NCBI GenBank assembly: GCA_009692615.1
Contig: SHYW01000003.1
Location: 1 to 64,000, forward strand
DNA length: 64,000 nucleotides
Direction: 5' to 3'
Source: Deltaproteobacteria bacterium
GTDB taxonomy: Bacteria > Desulfobacterota > Binatia > UBA9968
How positions within the stretch are numbered: the first letter of the stretch is position 1; the number at the start of each line of letters is the position of its first letter. The notes under the pieces were generated by a model that ran no database searches, was not told where the DNA came from, and was given only the letters and a program-made list of their open reading frames with translations. Below, piece after piece: positions 8,924 to 17,799 of this stretch. A program made the translations under genes and the position numbers.

Positions 8924-9973
8924 TCAACGCAACGTTCTGCCAACCGGGTCGAATTGCTGATTCACGCCGATCTCTTTTAGTACACTGTCGACGAAGCGGG
9001 TGTCGGTCCATTCGCTGACTTCGATCTTGGGAACTTTTTCAAACGAAGCGGTTTGGTAATTGAACTCGGCGGTTTTTTTGTACTGATCGAGATTCATTAA
9101 ACCATTTACCGCCCAAGCGGATTTGAATCCAAGCCATAGATTCGCCGCGTCTTTGCGATCGAGTTTGGGCCGTCGCTTGGTGATGGCGTTGACCCAGGCT
9201 TCTTGGTTGTCGGCGAAGTAGCGGCTGGTTTTGATGATCGCCGAGGTGAAGCGGCGCAGCTGTTCGGATTTCTCTTCAATCACTTTCGCCGTTACGGCGT
9301 TGACCTTTTCCACCACCGTGGCGTTTTCGAAGAATGCGTTTTGATCGATCAACACTTTGACGCCGGGTTCGCGTTGAATCGTCGCCCAGGTGCCCACCGA
9401 CATGGTCGTCGCATCGACCCGGCCGGCCACTAGCGCTTGGGCGCGGGTCGACGGCACGCCCATGGCGAGAACCGTCAGGTTCGCGGTGTTCACTCCGAGT
9501 CCTTTGAGGGCGATCATTGACAAAGTATGATCGACGCTGCCGAGACGCGCCACGGCGAAAGATCTGCCGTGTAGGTCTTGCGCCGATTTGACCTCGTCGC
9601 GGGCGGCGACGAGAAAATACAGTCGGGCATCGGGGGAGTGAATGGCGCGCAAGGTTTGCACTTTCGCCGCGGTCAATCGTATCGCTTCGGAAGTCGCGAT
9701 GTTACCGACGTTGATGTCGCCGGAGATCATGGCGGCCACCGCCAGCGGCGTGCCCTGGAGTTCGATCAATTCGACTTCCAGCCCTTCGCGTTGATAGAAG
9801 CCCAAATCTTTGGCCAACCAATTGACCGAATTGGGCAACGGCGGCACCGGCGAGGAAGCCAGACCGACGCGCAGTTTGAGCGGCTCTTTCGACCTCAGTT
9901 CGGCGCCGTGAACGGTTGCGCTTTGACAAAATAAAGCGAGCGTGAGCAGTGCGGCGAGCAAATGCATTTTCAA
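8924..9973 (-). CDS. NMT1/SsuA-like ABC transporter substrate-binding protein
   Basis: This is a periplasmic type-2 binding protein of the NMT1/THI5/SsuA group (about 349 aa). After a hydrophobic signal peptide it shows 'LRVGLASS', 'WLAKDLGFYQREGLEVELIEL' divided over the first lobe, 'ISGDINVGNIATSEA' and a hinge region typical of the fold. I chose the TTG at 9973 (MKMHLLAALL...), 9 nt after GAGG; ATG 9967 with GGGG upstream and ATG 9994 are alternatives. It stands alone on its strand, with no permease or ATPase gene near, and lies divergent to the next binding protein at 10121. The ligand is unknown; aromatic or sulfonate compounds are common for this group. Confidence 0.88.
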   Translation of the reverse strand: MKMHLLAALLTLALFCQSATVHGAELRSKEPLKLRVGLASSPVPPLPNSVNWLAKDLGFYQREGLEVELIELQGTPLAVAAMISGDINVGNIATSEAIRLTAAKVQTLRAIHSPDARLYFLVAARDEVKSAQDLHGRSFAVARLGSVDHTLSMIALKGLGVNTANLTVLAMGVPSTRAQALVAGRVDATTMSVGTWATIQREPGVKVLIDQNAFFENATVVEKVNAVTAKVIEEKSEQLRRFTSAIIKTSRYFADNQEAWVNAITKRRPKLDRKDAANLWLGFKSAWAVNGLMNLDQYKKTAEFNYQTASFEKVPKIEVSEWTDTRFVDSVLKEIGVNQQFDPVGRTLR

Positions 9974-10120
9974 TTCCCCATACCTCGTGAACATCTAACA
10001 GCAACGACCTTACACGGCGATTATCTGGAGTCAACTTGCGTTGCTTGACCTTGCCCGCGTCGGGCTGTAAACGATTGTCAGTGGTTGCCGATGCTAGCCA
10101 TCGGGGCAAGGAGTATGTGA

Positions 10121-11089
10121 ATGAGTTCCAATGAAAAAATCGTCGTGTTTGGGCCAGCATTACCGCTCAACATCGCGCCCATGTGGGTCGCCTACGACAA
10201 GGGGTTTTTCAAAGAGGAAGGTTTGGACGTCGATCTACGGCCGGTGCAGGGCATTCCCGATAGCGAGCATCCGCGCCATCAATGGCGCAAAGAGGGCGCG
10301 ATCGTTTTCCAATCTCCCGGCGGCTCGCCGCCGTTTCGCTCGGTGTTGGAGAAGCGCGATCACATCGACGGCGAAGTCAACGTGGTTTCCATCGCCAACC
10401 GCACGGCCCATGTGTTTGTCGCCAAACCCTATATTAAAGACGTTGCCGACTTGAAGGGCAAGAAAATCGCCGGCGATTTGAAAGGCGGGTCGAGCATGGA
10501 CGCCAAGATGGTCATGCGCCACTTCGGCGTCGATCCGGATAAGGATGTCACCTGGATCGACAGCCGCGGCAAGCCGCCCAACACGGAACGTTTTCGCTTA
10601 GGGCTGTTCGAGCGCGGCGAAGTCGACGCAGTGTGCTGCGATCCGCCGCACTGGAATATCGCCGTGCAGATGGGCGGCCATGCGCTGGCGTCGTGCCGCG
10701 ATCTTTTTAAAATCCCCGAGGCGGGCTTTTCCACTTCGCCGGCGGTGATCGCCGAGAAACCCTTCGTGGTGAAGGGAATGATTCGCGCGCTGCTCCGCGG
10801 CGTGATGGTGGCGCGCCATAGCAAACAAGAGACCCTCGACTCAATCTTGCGCCATAATCATTTTATCAACCGCGAGTTGGCAACGTTGGCTTACGACGAA
10901 GTGCACAAAGAATGGGGCCCGGTGCTCGACTTGGAAGCCTATCAACGCAAGGTCGATTTCTACACCAGCGAGTGGAACCTGCCGAAGAAGCCGGTGAGCG
11001 ACTACTACAATTTTAAATATTTGAAGGAAGCGCTCGACGAGTTGGGTTTGCTGCACACTTGGGATCCACGGCTGGAATTCAAAGAATAG
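10121..11089 (+). CDS. NMT1/THI5-like binding protein without a signal peptide
   Basis: The 322-aa product has the periplasmic-binding-protein fold of the NMT1/SsuA group: 'NIAPMWVAYDKGFFKEEGLD' near the N-terminus, 'VADLKGKKIAGDLKGG' and 'HFGVDPDKDVTWI' in the hinge and second lobe. Unlike the other members in this window, it has no signal peptide. The start is firm (AAGGAG at 10108-10113, 7 nt from ATG), so the protein should stay in the cytoplasm. It lies 103 bp ahead of the Rieske oxygenase gene at 11193 on the same strand. It might be a cytoplasmic ligand carrier, a sensor or an enzyme of the THI5 kind. A -35-like TTGACC at 10045 with 17-nt spacing to TAAACG is a weak promoter candidate. 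Confidence 0.8.
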   Translation: MSSNEKIVVFGPALPLNIAPMWVAYDKGFFKEEGLDVDLRPVQGIPDSEHPRHQWRKEGAIVFQSPGGSPPFRSVLEKRDHIDGEVNVVSIANRTAHVFVAKPYIKDVADLKGKKIAGDLKGGSSMDAKMVMRHFGVDPDKDVTWIDSRGKPPNTERFRLGLFERGEVDAVCCDPPHWNIAVQMGGHALASCRDLFKIPEAGFSTSPAVIAEKPFVVKGMIRALLRGVMVARHSKQETLDSILRHNHFINRELATLAYDEVHKEWGPVLDLEAYQRKVDFYTSEWNLPKKPVSDYYNFKYLKEALDELGLLHTWDPRLEFKE

Positions 11090-11192
11090 TCCGCCAATAA
11101 GCAGAAGTTAGTAGATAAATTAGAAGATCCGATCTGGCGTTAAAGGCAATTTCTTTGGGTTCATCGCGATTGAGTTTTGGGAGGTTGCTTGA

Positions 11193-12416
11193 ATGTACAA
11201 AACCACCAAAGAAGAAAATGAGATTCTCACGCGCACCGGCAAGGGAACGCCGATGGGCGAGTTTCTACGGCGCTATTGGTGGCCGGTTGGGATTTCGGCG
11301 CATTTGAAAATCAAGCCGACGTTCATTCGCGTATTCGGCGAGGATTTAGTCCTGTTTCGCGACGGCACGGGCAAAGCCGGCGTGATCGGCGCCTACTGCG
11401 CGCATCGGCGGGCGAATTTATGTCTTGGCGATGTCGAGAAGGACGGCGTGCGCTGCCGTTATCATGGTTGGTTGTACGATCGCGACGGTCAGTGCCGGCA
11501 GATTCCCGGCGAGCCGGCCACCAGCGAATTGAAAAAAGAATCGATCCGCCTACCGGCGTATCCTGTCGAAGAGCTTGGCGGACTCATCTTCGCCTACTTT
11601 GGCCCGCAGCCGGTGCCGCTGGTGCCGCGTTACAATTTTCTCGTCGGAGACGGCGAAGTTTATATTACCGTTCAAGGCATTCAGAACTGCAACTGGCTCC
11701 AATGCGTCGAGAACGGCATGGACCCGGTGCATCCGAGTTTCACCCACGGCGGCGCTTGGCCCGATATCATGAGCACCGAGCCAGAACTGGGTTTCCATGA
11801 AACCGAATGGGGCATGGTCTATAAAGCCTATCGCAACACCAAAGATCCCGGCATTCTCAACTACCGTGAGCACCACTTGCTGATGCCCGGCGTGAGCTGC
11901 GGCGGCAGCGGCGGACGCTACTTGTCGGGTCAGAACGCCAACACGCCGGTGTCGGCGGCGCGTTGGAGCGTGCCCATCGACGACACCCACACGTTGCTCA
12001 TGCGCGTGCGCTTCAAGCCGTCGGATAATCCCGGCAAGTATGAAGGCGATCCATTCAGCAAACGTTGGAAGCCGCCGCAGGTGTTCATCGCGCCCTACAA
12101 AGAATACCTGGACTCCGACAATCCCGAATTGGGCTATCCAATCCCGCCGCTCCATTTCATCGAGGACGGCATGGTGGTCGATAGCATGCCGTCCATCGCC
12201 GACCGCGAGAATGAAAATCTCGGCCCGGCGATCGACGACGGCATTATTAAATTACGCCAGATGTATTTGCGCGAGATCGACAAAGTGAAACGCGGCGAAG
12301 ATCCGCGCTGCGTGGTGCGCGATCCGGCGAAGAATCAGATGATTCTAATTCCCGCCTACGAAACCTGGGTGCCGGAGAGCGAACGCAATCTCGGTAAAAC
12401 CGTGGCGGCGGGATAA
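11193..12416 (+). CDS. Rieske [2Fe-2S] aromatic ring-hydroxylating oxygenase, large subunit
   Basis: The 407-aa protein is a phthalate-dioxygenase-type oxygenase subunit that hydroxylates or demethylates aromatic substrates using electrons from a separate reductase. The Rieske ligands are C69-x-H71 and C88-x2-H91 ('CAHRR', 'CRYHGW'). The mononuclear iron motif 'NWLQCVENGMDPVHPSFTH' gives D177, H180 and H185; its aspartate and histidines look intact. GGGAGG stands 9 nt before the ATG. No reductase or ferredoxin gene lies beside it. It heads a run with a cupin, an alpha/beta hydrolase and a binding protein, consistent with opening of an aromatic compound. It is the intact relative of the broken gene at 7403. 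Confidence 0.92.
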   Translation: MYKTTKEENEILTRTGKGTPMGEFLRRYWWPVGISAHLKIKPTFIRVFGEDLVLFRDGTGKAGVIGAYCAHRRANLCLGDVEKDGVRCRYHGWLYDRDGQCRQIPGEPATSELKKESIRLPAYPVEELGGLIFAYFGPQPVPLVPRYNFLVGDGEVYITVQGIQNCNWLQCVENGMDPVHPSFTHGGAWPDIMSTEPELGFHETEWGMVYKAYRNTKDPGILNYREHHLLMPGVSCGGSGGRYLSGQNANTPVSAARWSVPIDDTHTLLMRVRFKPSDNPGKYEGDPFSKRWKPPQVFIAPYKEYLDSDNPELGYPIPPLHFIEDGMVVDSMPSIADRENENLGPAIDDGIIKLRQMYLREIDKVKRGEDPRCVVRDPAKNQMILIPAYETWVPESERNLGKTVAAG

Positions 12417-12425
12417 GAGAGATTG

Positions 12426-12515
12426 GCCGCACCCGTCGACAAAGCTCAGGGCGATCGGGAACGCAAAGGGCGCAAGAAAAATTCGGATTTGTAGGGGCGG
12501 GTTTTAAACCCGCCC
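12426..12515. repeat. composite palindromic repeat array B
   Basis: Modules in order: CCGCA (12427-12431), a CCCGTCG...CTCAGGGC insert (12432-12460), CGCAAAGGGCGCAA (12462-12475), then GTA and the hairpin GGGCGGGTTT-T-AAACCCGCCC (12495-12515). This is the second half of array A in the same order. It ends just before the GGAGG of the cupin gene, so the hairpin lies in that gene's leader. Confidence 0.8.
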
Positions 12516-12528
12516 TCTCGGAGGAACT

Positions 12529-12849
12529 ATGGCGATACACGTCGTTAATGAAAATGATGTTGAGAAAGTAAAGAGCGGCCGCGGTTTTACTAAGTGGCTG
12601 CATGTTTCGCCGGGCGGGGCGGGGCCGGAGATGATGATCCGTAACTGGGGGCCGGATACCGATATCCCGGTGCACAGCCATCCTTATCACGAAATGTTTT
12701 ACGTCCTTGAAGGCGAAGTCGAGATCGACGGCAAGACGTACACCGCCGGCTCGTGCATCTACATCGAGAAAAACACGCCCTACGGTCCGACCCGCGCGCC
12801 CAAGGGCGGCAAGGTGTTGCGCTACGCCGAGGCCGGAATCGGCAAATAG
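12529..12849 (+). CDS. small single-domain cupin protein
   Basis: The 106-aa product is a one-domain cupin. It carries the metal-site pattern 'HSHPYHEMFYVLEGE' (His, His, Glu of motif 1) and the weaker second motif 'GSCIYIEKNTPYG', in which the usual histidine is not obvious, so metal binding may be partial. GGAGG lies 6 nt before the ATG. Its stop is one base before the start of the alpha/beta hydrolase at 12851, so the two are translationally close and cotranscribed. Small cupins of this kind are ring-cleaving dioxygenases, isomerases or binding proteins; the exact reaction is unknown. Confidence 0.8.
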   Translation: MAIHVVNENDVEKVKSGRGFTKWLHVSPGGAGPEMMIRNWGPDTDIPVHSHPYHEMFYVLEGEVEIDGKTYTAGSCIYIEKNTPYGPTRAPKGGKVLRYAEAGIGK

Positions 12850-12850
12850 C

Positions 12851-13657
12851 ATGGAAGAAAAATATATCGATGCCGACGGCATCAAGACTTTTTACGTCAA
12901 GGCCGGCAACGGCTTTCCCGTGGTCATGTTCCACGGCGCGGCGCCGGGCGCTTCGGCGCAGGTCAATTGGCAGTTGAATATCGAACCGCTGGCCGCTGCT
13001 GGCTTCACAGTTTACGCCTACGACCAAGCCGGCTATGGCCGTAGCGATAACCCCGCCGATCTTTCCATCGAATATCGCGTCACTCACGCGAAAGCTTTCA
13101 TCGACGCTTTGAAGCTAGATCGCTATCATGTCATCGGCAATTCCGTCGGCGGCTATATCGCGGCGCGCCTCGCGCTCGAAGATCCACGCGTCGGCAAATT
13201 TGTCACGACCACTAGCGGCACGCTCGCGCCCAAAGGCTCGGCGGAGTCGCAGGCTTTGGGGCAAAAACATTCCGAAGAGCTGCGCGAGTACGTTCCGAGC
13301 CTAGAAAACATGCGCGCGCTGACGCTCGGTACGCTGCATCGCAAAGAGTTGGTTACTGAAGAGTTGGTGCGGGCGCGCTACGAGATGAGCCTCGGCAAGA
13401 ATCAAGAAGCGGCGCTCAAAAGAAAAAGCGCCAAGCCGCCGCGCTCGTTGATCGACGAATTGCCCAAGCTCAAGACCAAAACGCTGCTGTTATGGGGCAA
13501 CCAAGACCGCGGCGTTTCGGTCGAACGCGGCCTGCTGCTGTTTCAATTGATTGCCAATGCCGAGTTCCATCTGTTCGACCAGTGCGCCCATTGGGTGCAA
13601 TGGGATCAAGCCGAACGGTTCAACCGGCTGGTGAGCGATTTTCTCAAAGCCAGTTAA
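12851..13657 (+). CDS. alpha/beta hydrolase, meta-cleavage-product hydrolase-like
   Basis: This 268-aa alpha/beta hydrolase has the oxyanion segment 'MFHGAAPGASAQ', the nucleophile elbow 'GNSVGG' (Ser near residue 98), an acid in 'WGNQDRG' and the histidine in 'DQCAHWVQWD'. The layout matches carbon-carbon hydrolases that cut meta-cleavage products of aromatic rings (the MhpC/BphD group). The ATG at 12851 starts one base after the cupin stop; codons farther upstream overlap the cupin in another frame and are not used. With the Rieske gene and cupin it makes a plausible aromatic degradation set. Confidence 0.85.
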   Translation: MEEKYIDADGIKTFYVKAGNGFPVVMFHGAAPGASAQVNWQLNIEPLAAAGFTVYAYDQAGYGRSDNPADLSIEYRVTHAKAFIDALKLDRYHVIGNSVGGYIAARLALEDPRVGKFVTTTSGTLAPKGSAESQALGQKHSEELREYVPSLENMRALTLGTLHRKELVTEELVRARYEMSLGKNQEAALKRKSAKPPRSLIDELPKLKTKTLLLWGNQDRGVSVERGLLLFQLIANAEFHLFDQCAHWVQWDQAERFNRLVSDFLKAS

Positions 13658-13682
13658 CGGCGTAGCGCCGCAAGGAGCGAGG

Positions 13683-14672
13683 ATGAAGCAAGTCCTTACA
13701 TCGATTCTAATCTTGATTGCGCTCTCAGCCGTTACAGCGCCGGCGCAAGAGCGTAAGCTCGAGCGCATCCGCATCGGCGGCGGCTCCACTTCGGCGACCC
13801 AGATGGCGATGTGGTTGGCCAAAGAGGCCAATCTTTATGAGAAGCATGGCCTCGGCGTCGAAGCGATCAGCATTCCCGGTAGTTCGTTGGCGCTGCAGGC
13901 GATGCTCTCGGGCGAGCTGCCGATCATTCAGCTCGGCGGCGCGGCGTCGATCCAGGCCAATCTCGCCGGCGCCGATACGATCATCATCGCCACCATCGTC
14001 AAGAAATTTCTTTTCTGGATTTACGGTCAGGCGAATATCAATCGGATGGAAGATCTGAAGGGCAAAGTGTTCGGCACAACGCGCTTCGGTTCGCTGTCCG
14101 ATCTGGCGTCGCGTTTCGCGCTGCGCGCCGCCGGCATCGATCCCGAGCGCGATATCACGATGGTGCAGACCGCCGGGCCGGCGGAAACCGTGGCGGCCAT
14201 CGCCAGCGGTAAGATTCATGCCGCGGCGTTGAGTCCGCCGGCAACCTTGCAGGCGAAGAAAGCCAAACTCAGAGAACTGCTCGACATGTCCAAGCTTGAC
14301 GCCGAGTATCACATCAACGGCGTGGTGACGACGCGGAAATATTTGAAGACCAATGAAGACACGGTGCGCCGTTTCATGCGCGCCTACACCGAAGCGGCGG
14401 TGCGCGGTCAGCGCGACAAAGCTTTCGCCGTGCGCGCCATGGGAAAAATTTTTCGCAGCGACGACCGCGAACTGCTCGATGAAAGCTACGATCTGATCAT
14501 CAAACCGAGCTTCGTCGTGCCGCCGCATCCTTCCGTCGCCGGCGTGGCGAGCTTGTTAAAAGGGTTGGAGCCTTCTAGTCCGAAGGCCAAGGGCTCGAAG
14601 CCGGAAGATCATGTCGACGGGCGTATCGTGCGTGAGTTGGAGCAGAGCGGGTTTATCAAATCTCTACAGTAG
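13683..14672 (+). CDS. NMT1/SsuA-like ABC transporter substrate-binding protein
   Basis: A 329-aa periplasmic binding protein with an N-terminal signal sequence (MKQVLTSILILIALSA, cleavage near 'APA-QE'), then 'RIGGGSTSATQMAMWLAKEA', 'GSSLALQAMLSGELPIIQLG' and 'MEDLKGKVFGTTRFGSLSD'. AAGGAG lies 7 nt before the ATG. It closes the run Rieske-cupin-hydrolase-binding protein on the plus strand, and the 25-bp gap to the hydrolase suggests cotranscription. It may therefore deliver the substrate of that pathway. No permease or ATPase is encoded nearby. Confidence 0.9.
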   Translation: MKQVLTSILILIALSAVTAPAQERKLERIRIGGGSTSATQMAMWLAKEANLYEKHGLGVEAISIPGSSLALQAMLSGELPIIQLGGAASIQANLAGADTIIIATIVKKFLFWIYGQANINRMEDLKGKVFGTTRFGSLSDLASRFALRAAGIDPERDITMVQTAGPAETVAAIASGKIHAAALSPPATLQAKKAKLRELLDMSKLDAEYHINGVVTTRKYLKTNEDTVRRFMRAYTEAAVRGQRDKAFAVRAMGKIFRSDDRELLDESYDLIIKPSFVVPPHPSVAGVASLLKGLEPSSPKAKGSKPEDHVDGRIVRELEQSGFIKSLQ

Positions 14673-14808
14673 TAGATGGCGTGGGAGCGACGGCGACAAT
14701 TGACACCTTATTGATTGCTGGAGTAGTTTCGAATCGACGATCGTTGGATATTTAATAGAGATCAGTTCACTTAATGGTTGGGCCTTAAAGGGGTACCGAG
14801 GCTAACGA

Positions 14809-15288
14809 ATGTTTCGAACCACTGCGGATAAATTCAAGATCTTATCCAGTTACCTTATAGGTGGCGCCGCTATCCTGTTTTGTTTGTACACGGCAGTGAC
14901 TGAGGGCTTAAACCCCAAACTTCAAGTGCTAATCTGTCTTCTTGGTGGCACTGTAGGCTGGTGCGTCGGTTTGTACCTCACACCCACAAGTGAAGGAGAG
15001 AAGCAGCAACTTTCCGAATTTAGCAAAGCTCTTTTAACCCTCATCTCGGGTTTCGGTCTGGGAAAAATCGACATAGTGGCAGCAAAGATTTCGGAGTGGG
15101 TTCCGGCGGGTGCAACTGAATCAGCGATTCGAATTCTCTTGTTCTTGTGCATGTTGCTTATCGGAGCGCTCTTCACATATATAAGCCGGTTGTTTGTAAC
15201 TGGGACGGAGGATGAATTTAAGACGAAACGAGCGAAATTAATTGCTGAGCTGAAGAAGTCTGTTGCTGAACTTGAAAACAGTAACTAA
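14809..15288 (+). CDS. small membrane protein of unknown function
   Basis: I do not recognise the family. The 159-aa protein has three likely transmembrane helices: about residues 13-31 ('LIGGAAILFCLYTAVT'), 38-57 ('LQVLICLLGGTVGWCVGLYL') and 104-128 ('LLFLCMLLIGALFTYI'). It ends in a charged helix rich in Lys and Glu. Base composition is clearly AT-richer than the catabolic genes on either side, as it is in the next gene (15575), suggesting both arrived by transfer. A TTGACA at 14700-14705 with TAGTTT 18 nt on is a possible promoter. GAGG lies 8 nt before the ATG. Confidence 0.6.
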   Translation: MFRTTADKFKILSSYLIGGAAILFCLYTAVTEGLNPKLQVLICLLGGTVGWCVGLYLTPTSEGEKQQLSEFSKALLTLISGFGLGKIDIVAAKISEWVPAGATESAIRILLFLCMLLIGALFTYISRLFVTGTEDEFKTKRAKLIAELKKSVAELENSN

Positions 15289-15574
15289 ATAACTAGGCAC
15301 ATCCTGGTTTTTAGACCGACAAGCATCGAAAAGTCTACCTCGATTTTTGTCTCGTAGGATATGGGCCGATTTGGCATTGAGGTCCTGGCTTGGTGTTGAT
15401 GTCGAATCATAGTCATTTGAGAAGAAAGTCGGGACAGGCTACTTTTTTTGCAACAATACTGTAGAATAGAAGCCTAACTCCAAATTCATTACGGGTCTCC
15501 AAGCTAGTGGCAAATCTGTGCGCGCCCAAACGACACTTCTCTCGATAGTTAGACCACTTAATTAGAGAGCGTGT
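15289..15574. other. AT-rich gap with a REP-like fragment
   Basis: This 286-bp gap lies between the membrane protein and the HEPN-like gene. I find no reading frame. At 15427-15449 it holds GTCGGGACAGGCTAC followed by T7, which looks like one arm of the REP palindromes mobilised by RAYT transposases; the second arm is not visible, so it would be a remnant. Confidence 0.4.
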
Positions 15575-16618
15575 ATGTTGACCTATATTGTTCGACCACG
15601 CGGGTTGTACTGCGAGCCCGAACTTACGGTGCTAGAATTTCCTGGTACGGTCCAGCTCGAGTTTAAATTAGAGCCCGGTGGGCCTTTTGGCGAAGATGTC
15701 CCCCCGATTCGCACTGTACCCGTCGGAGCAAATGCTCGCTTTGGGTGGGACGCCTGTCGCGGTGAGACTTCTGTGCAGACGGACGCTCGCTTGCCATGGT
15801 TGAACTTTACAATGCACGGAACAGATCAACAAATCACCTTAGATGGAGCCACGGTCAGAGTTGCCACCGACGTCCACTCGCGCGAAGAACTGGAGATTGT
15901 CTTAGAAACATATTATTACGCGTTGCCACCGTTGCTTGGACTTGAAATGCTGGACTCGCCAATTGTGGCAGAAGTTCGCGGTCGTTTAGGCGGTGTGTCA
16001 TTTTGCTGGGGGCTCGTCGAAACTGGTATCGAGTCAATCGATGTAACTACAAAGGAACGTCAAGAAGAACGTGTACGGCGAGCATTCTCTCGTTTAGGTA
16101 TCGTTGATAAGCGACTTGGTCTCGCGAATCGCCGGTTACTGGCCGCAACACATTACTTTCAAATCGCGTGTCGATTGTTGGGTGCTCAAGGACGACGCGG
16201 GGAGTTCCTTTCTGAAAGTATTCTGAATTTCGCAAAAGTTTTGGAAGTCTTATTTCCTGCTGCACCTCAGCAAAGCATCGACACGACTCGGCAGGCGTTG
16301 ACGGGGCTGGATTTCACGGAAGTTGAGATTGAGGCTTTGTACATACCTGCCGTTGCATTGCGTAATTCAATCGACGTGGCGCATCCTACACTCGCAGTCT
16401 TTACAAATGACCAGTTGAAAACTTTGGCGCGTTATAGCGAGTTAGCGGAGGGAGCGTTTCGCGTCCTACTTGACCGTATTTTTGATAGTATTGGACTTGG
16501 CAAGTTTGAGCTGAAAGCTCTGCCAGACACGAAACCATCACCTGAGACGTTGCGAGTTATAACGCGGGTGGACGAGAACTTGAAAAGATATGAAACGACT
16601 CGCGTATCGTTAGTCTAA
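15575..16618 (+). CDS. HEPN-like domain protein of unknown function
   Basis: The 347-aa protein has a beta-rich N-terminal half and a helical C-terminal half. The latter has the pattern 'LSESILNFAKVLEVLF' (about 212-227) followed by 'ALRNSIDVAHP' (261-271), giving R263-N264...H270. That resembles the R-x4-6-H active site of HEPN ribonucleases and ApeA-like proteins, with an Asn after the Arg as is usual. HEPN proteins act in toxin, abortive-infection and RNA-processing systems; such a role here is inference. The gene is AT-richer than the surroundings and pairs with the membrane protein at 14809. There is no nucleotidyltransferase partner beside it. It could equally be an uncharacterised non-catalytic HEPN protein. 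Confidence 0.55.
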   Translation: MLTYIVRPRGLYCEPELTVLEFPGTVQLEFKLEPGGPFGEDVPPIRTVPVGANARFGWDACRGETSVQTDARLPWLNFTMHGTDQQITLDGATVRVATDVHSREELEIVLETYYYALPPLLGLEMLDSPIVAEVRGRLGGVSFCWGLVETGIESIDVTTKERQEERVRRAFSRLGIVDKRLGLANRRLLAATHYFQIACRLLGAQGRRGEFLSESILNFAKVLEVLFPAAPQQSIDTTRQALTGLDFTEVEIEALYIPAVALRNSIDVAHPTLAVFTNDQLKTLARYSELAEGAFRVLLDRIFDSIGLGKFELKALPDTKPSPETLRVITRVDENLKRYETTRVSLV

Positions 16619-16758
16619 CAATTGGCTTGCGTCGGATCGCTAGATTGCGCTCGTCAATTTCCTCCGCTCAGCCTTCGCGTTGGCTTAGCCTTGTGCCATC
16701 GAACGGCAGTAACGGAAGCCGTTTTCATGTGGCTCAACACTCGCACGTCGTTACGTAC

Positions 16759-17799
16759 CTACAGCGCGTAGAACCGTTTGGCGTTGTTGTAGATGGTTTT
16801 CTTTTTCGCCGCTGGGCTCAAATCTTTTCTGGCGAAGTGCTCTTTGACTAATTTTTTCATGTCGGTGCGCGTCGCTTCGTGGGGGAAGTCGGAGGCCCAT
16901 AGCAAACAATCGTCGCCGAGCAGTTCCACATCGCGTTTGGTGGTGATCTCTTCGCCGCATTGAAAATAAATTTGCTTGCGCGCCAACAGTTCGCTCGGCA
17001 GTACCGGCCGTTCGGTCGGCGGCACGCGCTGGAGGCGGTCCTCGATCTTGTCGATCAGATAGGGCGTCCAGCCGCTGCCGGCTTCCAAAAATCCCAGGCG
17101 GAGCTTTTTCAGTTTATTCATCACGCCGGAGAACATGATGTTGGTGAACTGGCGCATTTGCGGGATGACGTGGGTCAGCGTCGCCGCTTCGTTGGGCACT
17201 AGATAGCGGTCGTTATCGCGCAGGGAATTGCACGAGTGCACCGACAGCACGCAGCCCAAGCGGTCGGCTTCTTGAAACACCGGCCAATATTGTTTGTGGC
17301 CCAGCGGCAGTTGTAAGCCGTCCGCCGGCAGGATACCGCCGACCATGCCGTAGCGCTTGACCACGCGGCGCAATTCCTTCACCGCGGCTTTCGGGTCCTG
17401 CATGGGCAACAGCGCCATACCGCGAAAGCGCCGGTCATGAACTAAAAAGCGATCATGCAAATAGTCGTTGTAGGCGCGGCATAGTTCGACGGCGTAGGTC
17501 GGATTGCCGATCTGGCCGACATGCATGAAGCGAGTCGGGTAGAGCACCGTTAGCTCGAAGTTTCCTTCATCGAGTTTCTCGACCCACTCGCGCCAGTCGG
17601 GGACGCGGAAATCGGACGGGCGAAAGTCGTTGGCGGGGATCGAGCGATGCCAGCCGTGGTGCGGCGTCAACGGAAAATAAAGCATGGCGTCGCGCCGGTT
17701 GCGGTAGCCGGCCGACATGTATTCGATAATTTCTTCATCGGTCTCACGCACATGGCCGTCGGCGTCGATGATGCGCGGTTGCCCAGGGAGTTTTTTCAT
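16759..17799 (-). CDS. amidohydrolase 2 family TIM-barrel hydrolase/decarboxylase
   Basis: The 346-aa product belongs to amidohydrolase family 2, which includes aromatic decarboxylases such as ACMSD and gamma-resorcylate decarboxylase. It begins 'PRIIDADGHVRE' (first metal-ligand loop), continues with a barrel containing 'SVHSCNS', and ends with 'WASDFPHEATR', whose Asp is the usual last metal ligand. I chose ATG 17799, directly before the conserved start; an upstream ATG at 17838 adds 13 atypical residues. It is one of three such proteins in the window (also 45610, 49248). It stands alone on the minus strand beside the transferred-looking island. Confidence 0.85.
   Translation of the reverse strand: MKKLPGQPRIIDADGHVRETDEEIIEYMSAGYRNRRDAMLYFPLTPHHGWHRSIPANDFRPSDFRVPDWREWVEKLDEGNFELTVLYPTRFMHVGQIGNPTYAVELCRAYNDYLHDRFLVHDRRFRGMALLPMQDPKAAVKELRRVVKRYGMVGGILPADGLQLPLGHKQYWPVFQEADRLGCVLSVHSCNSLRDNDRYLVPNEAATLTHVIPQMRQFTNIMFSGVMNKLKKLRLGFLEAGSGWTPYLIDKIEDRLQRVPPTERPVLPSELLARKQIYFQCGEEITTKRDVELLGDDCLLWASDFPHEATRTDMKKLVKEHFARKDLSPAAKKKTIYNNAKRFYAL

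Noticed and set aside
16612-16690. attC site after the HEPN-like gene (GTCTAAC at the stop)
   Set aside because: The right-hand end (GTTGGCT) departs from the consensus and the inner arms are not complementary.
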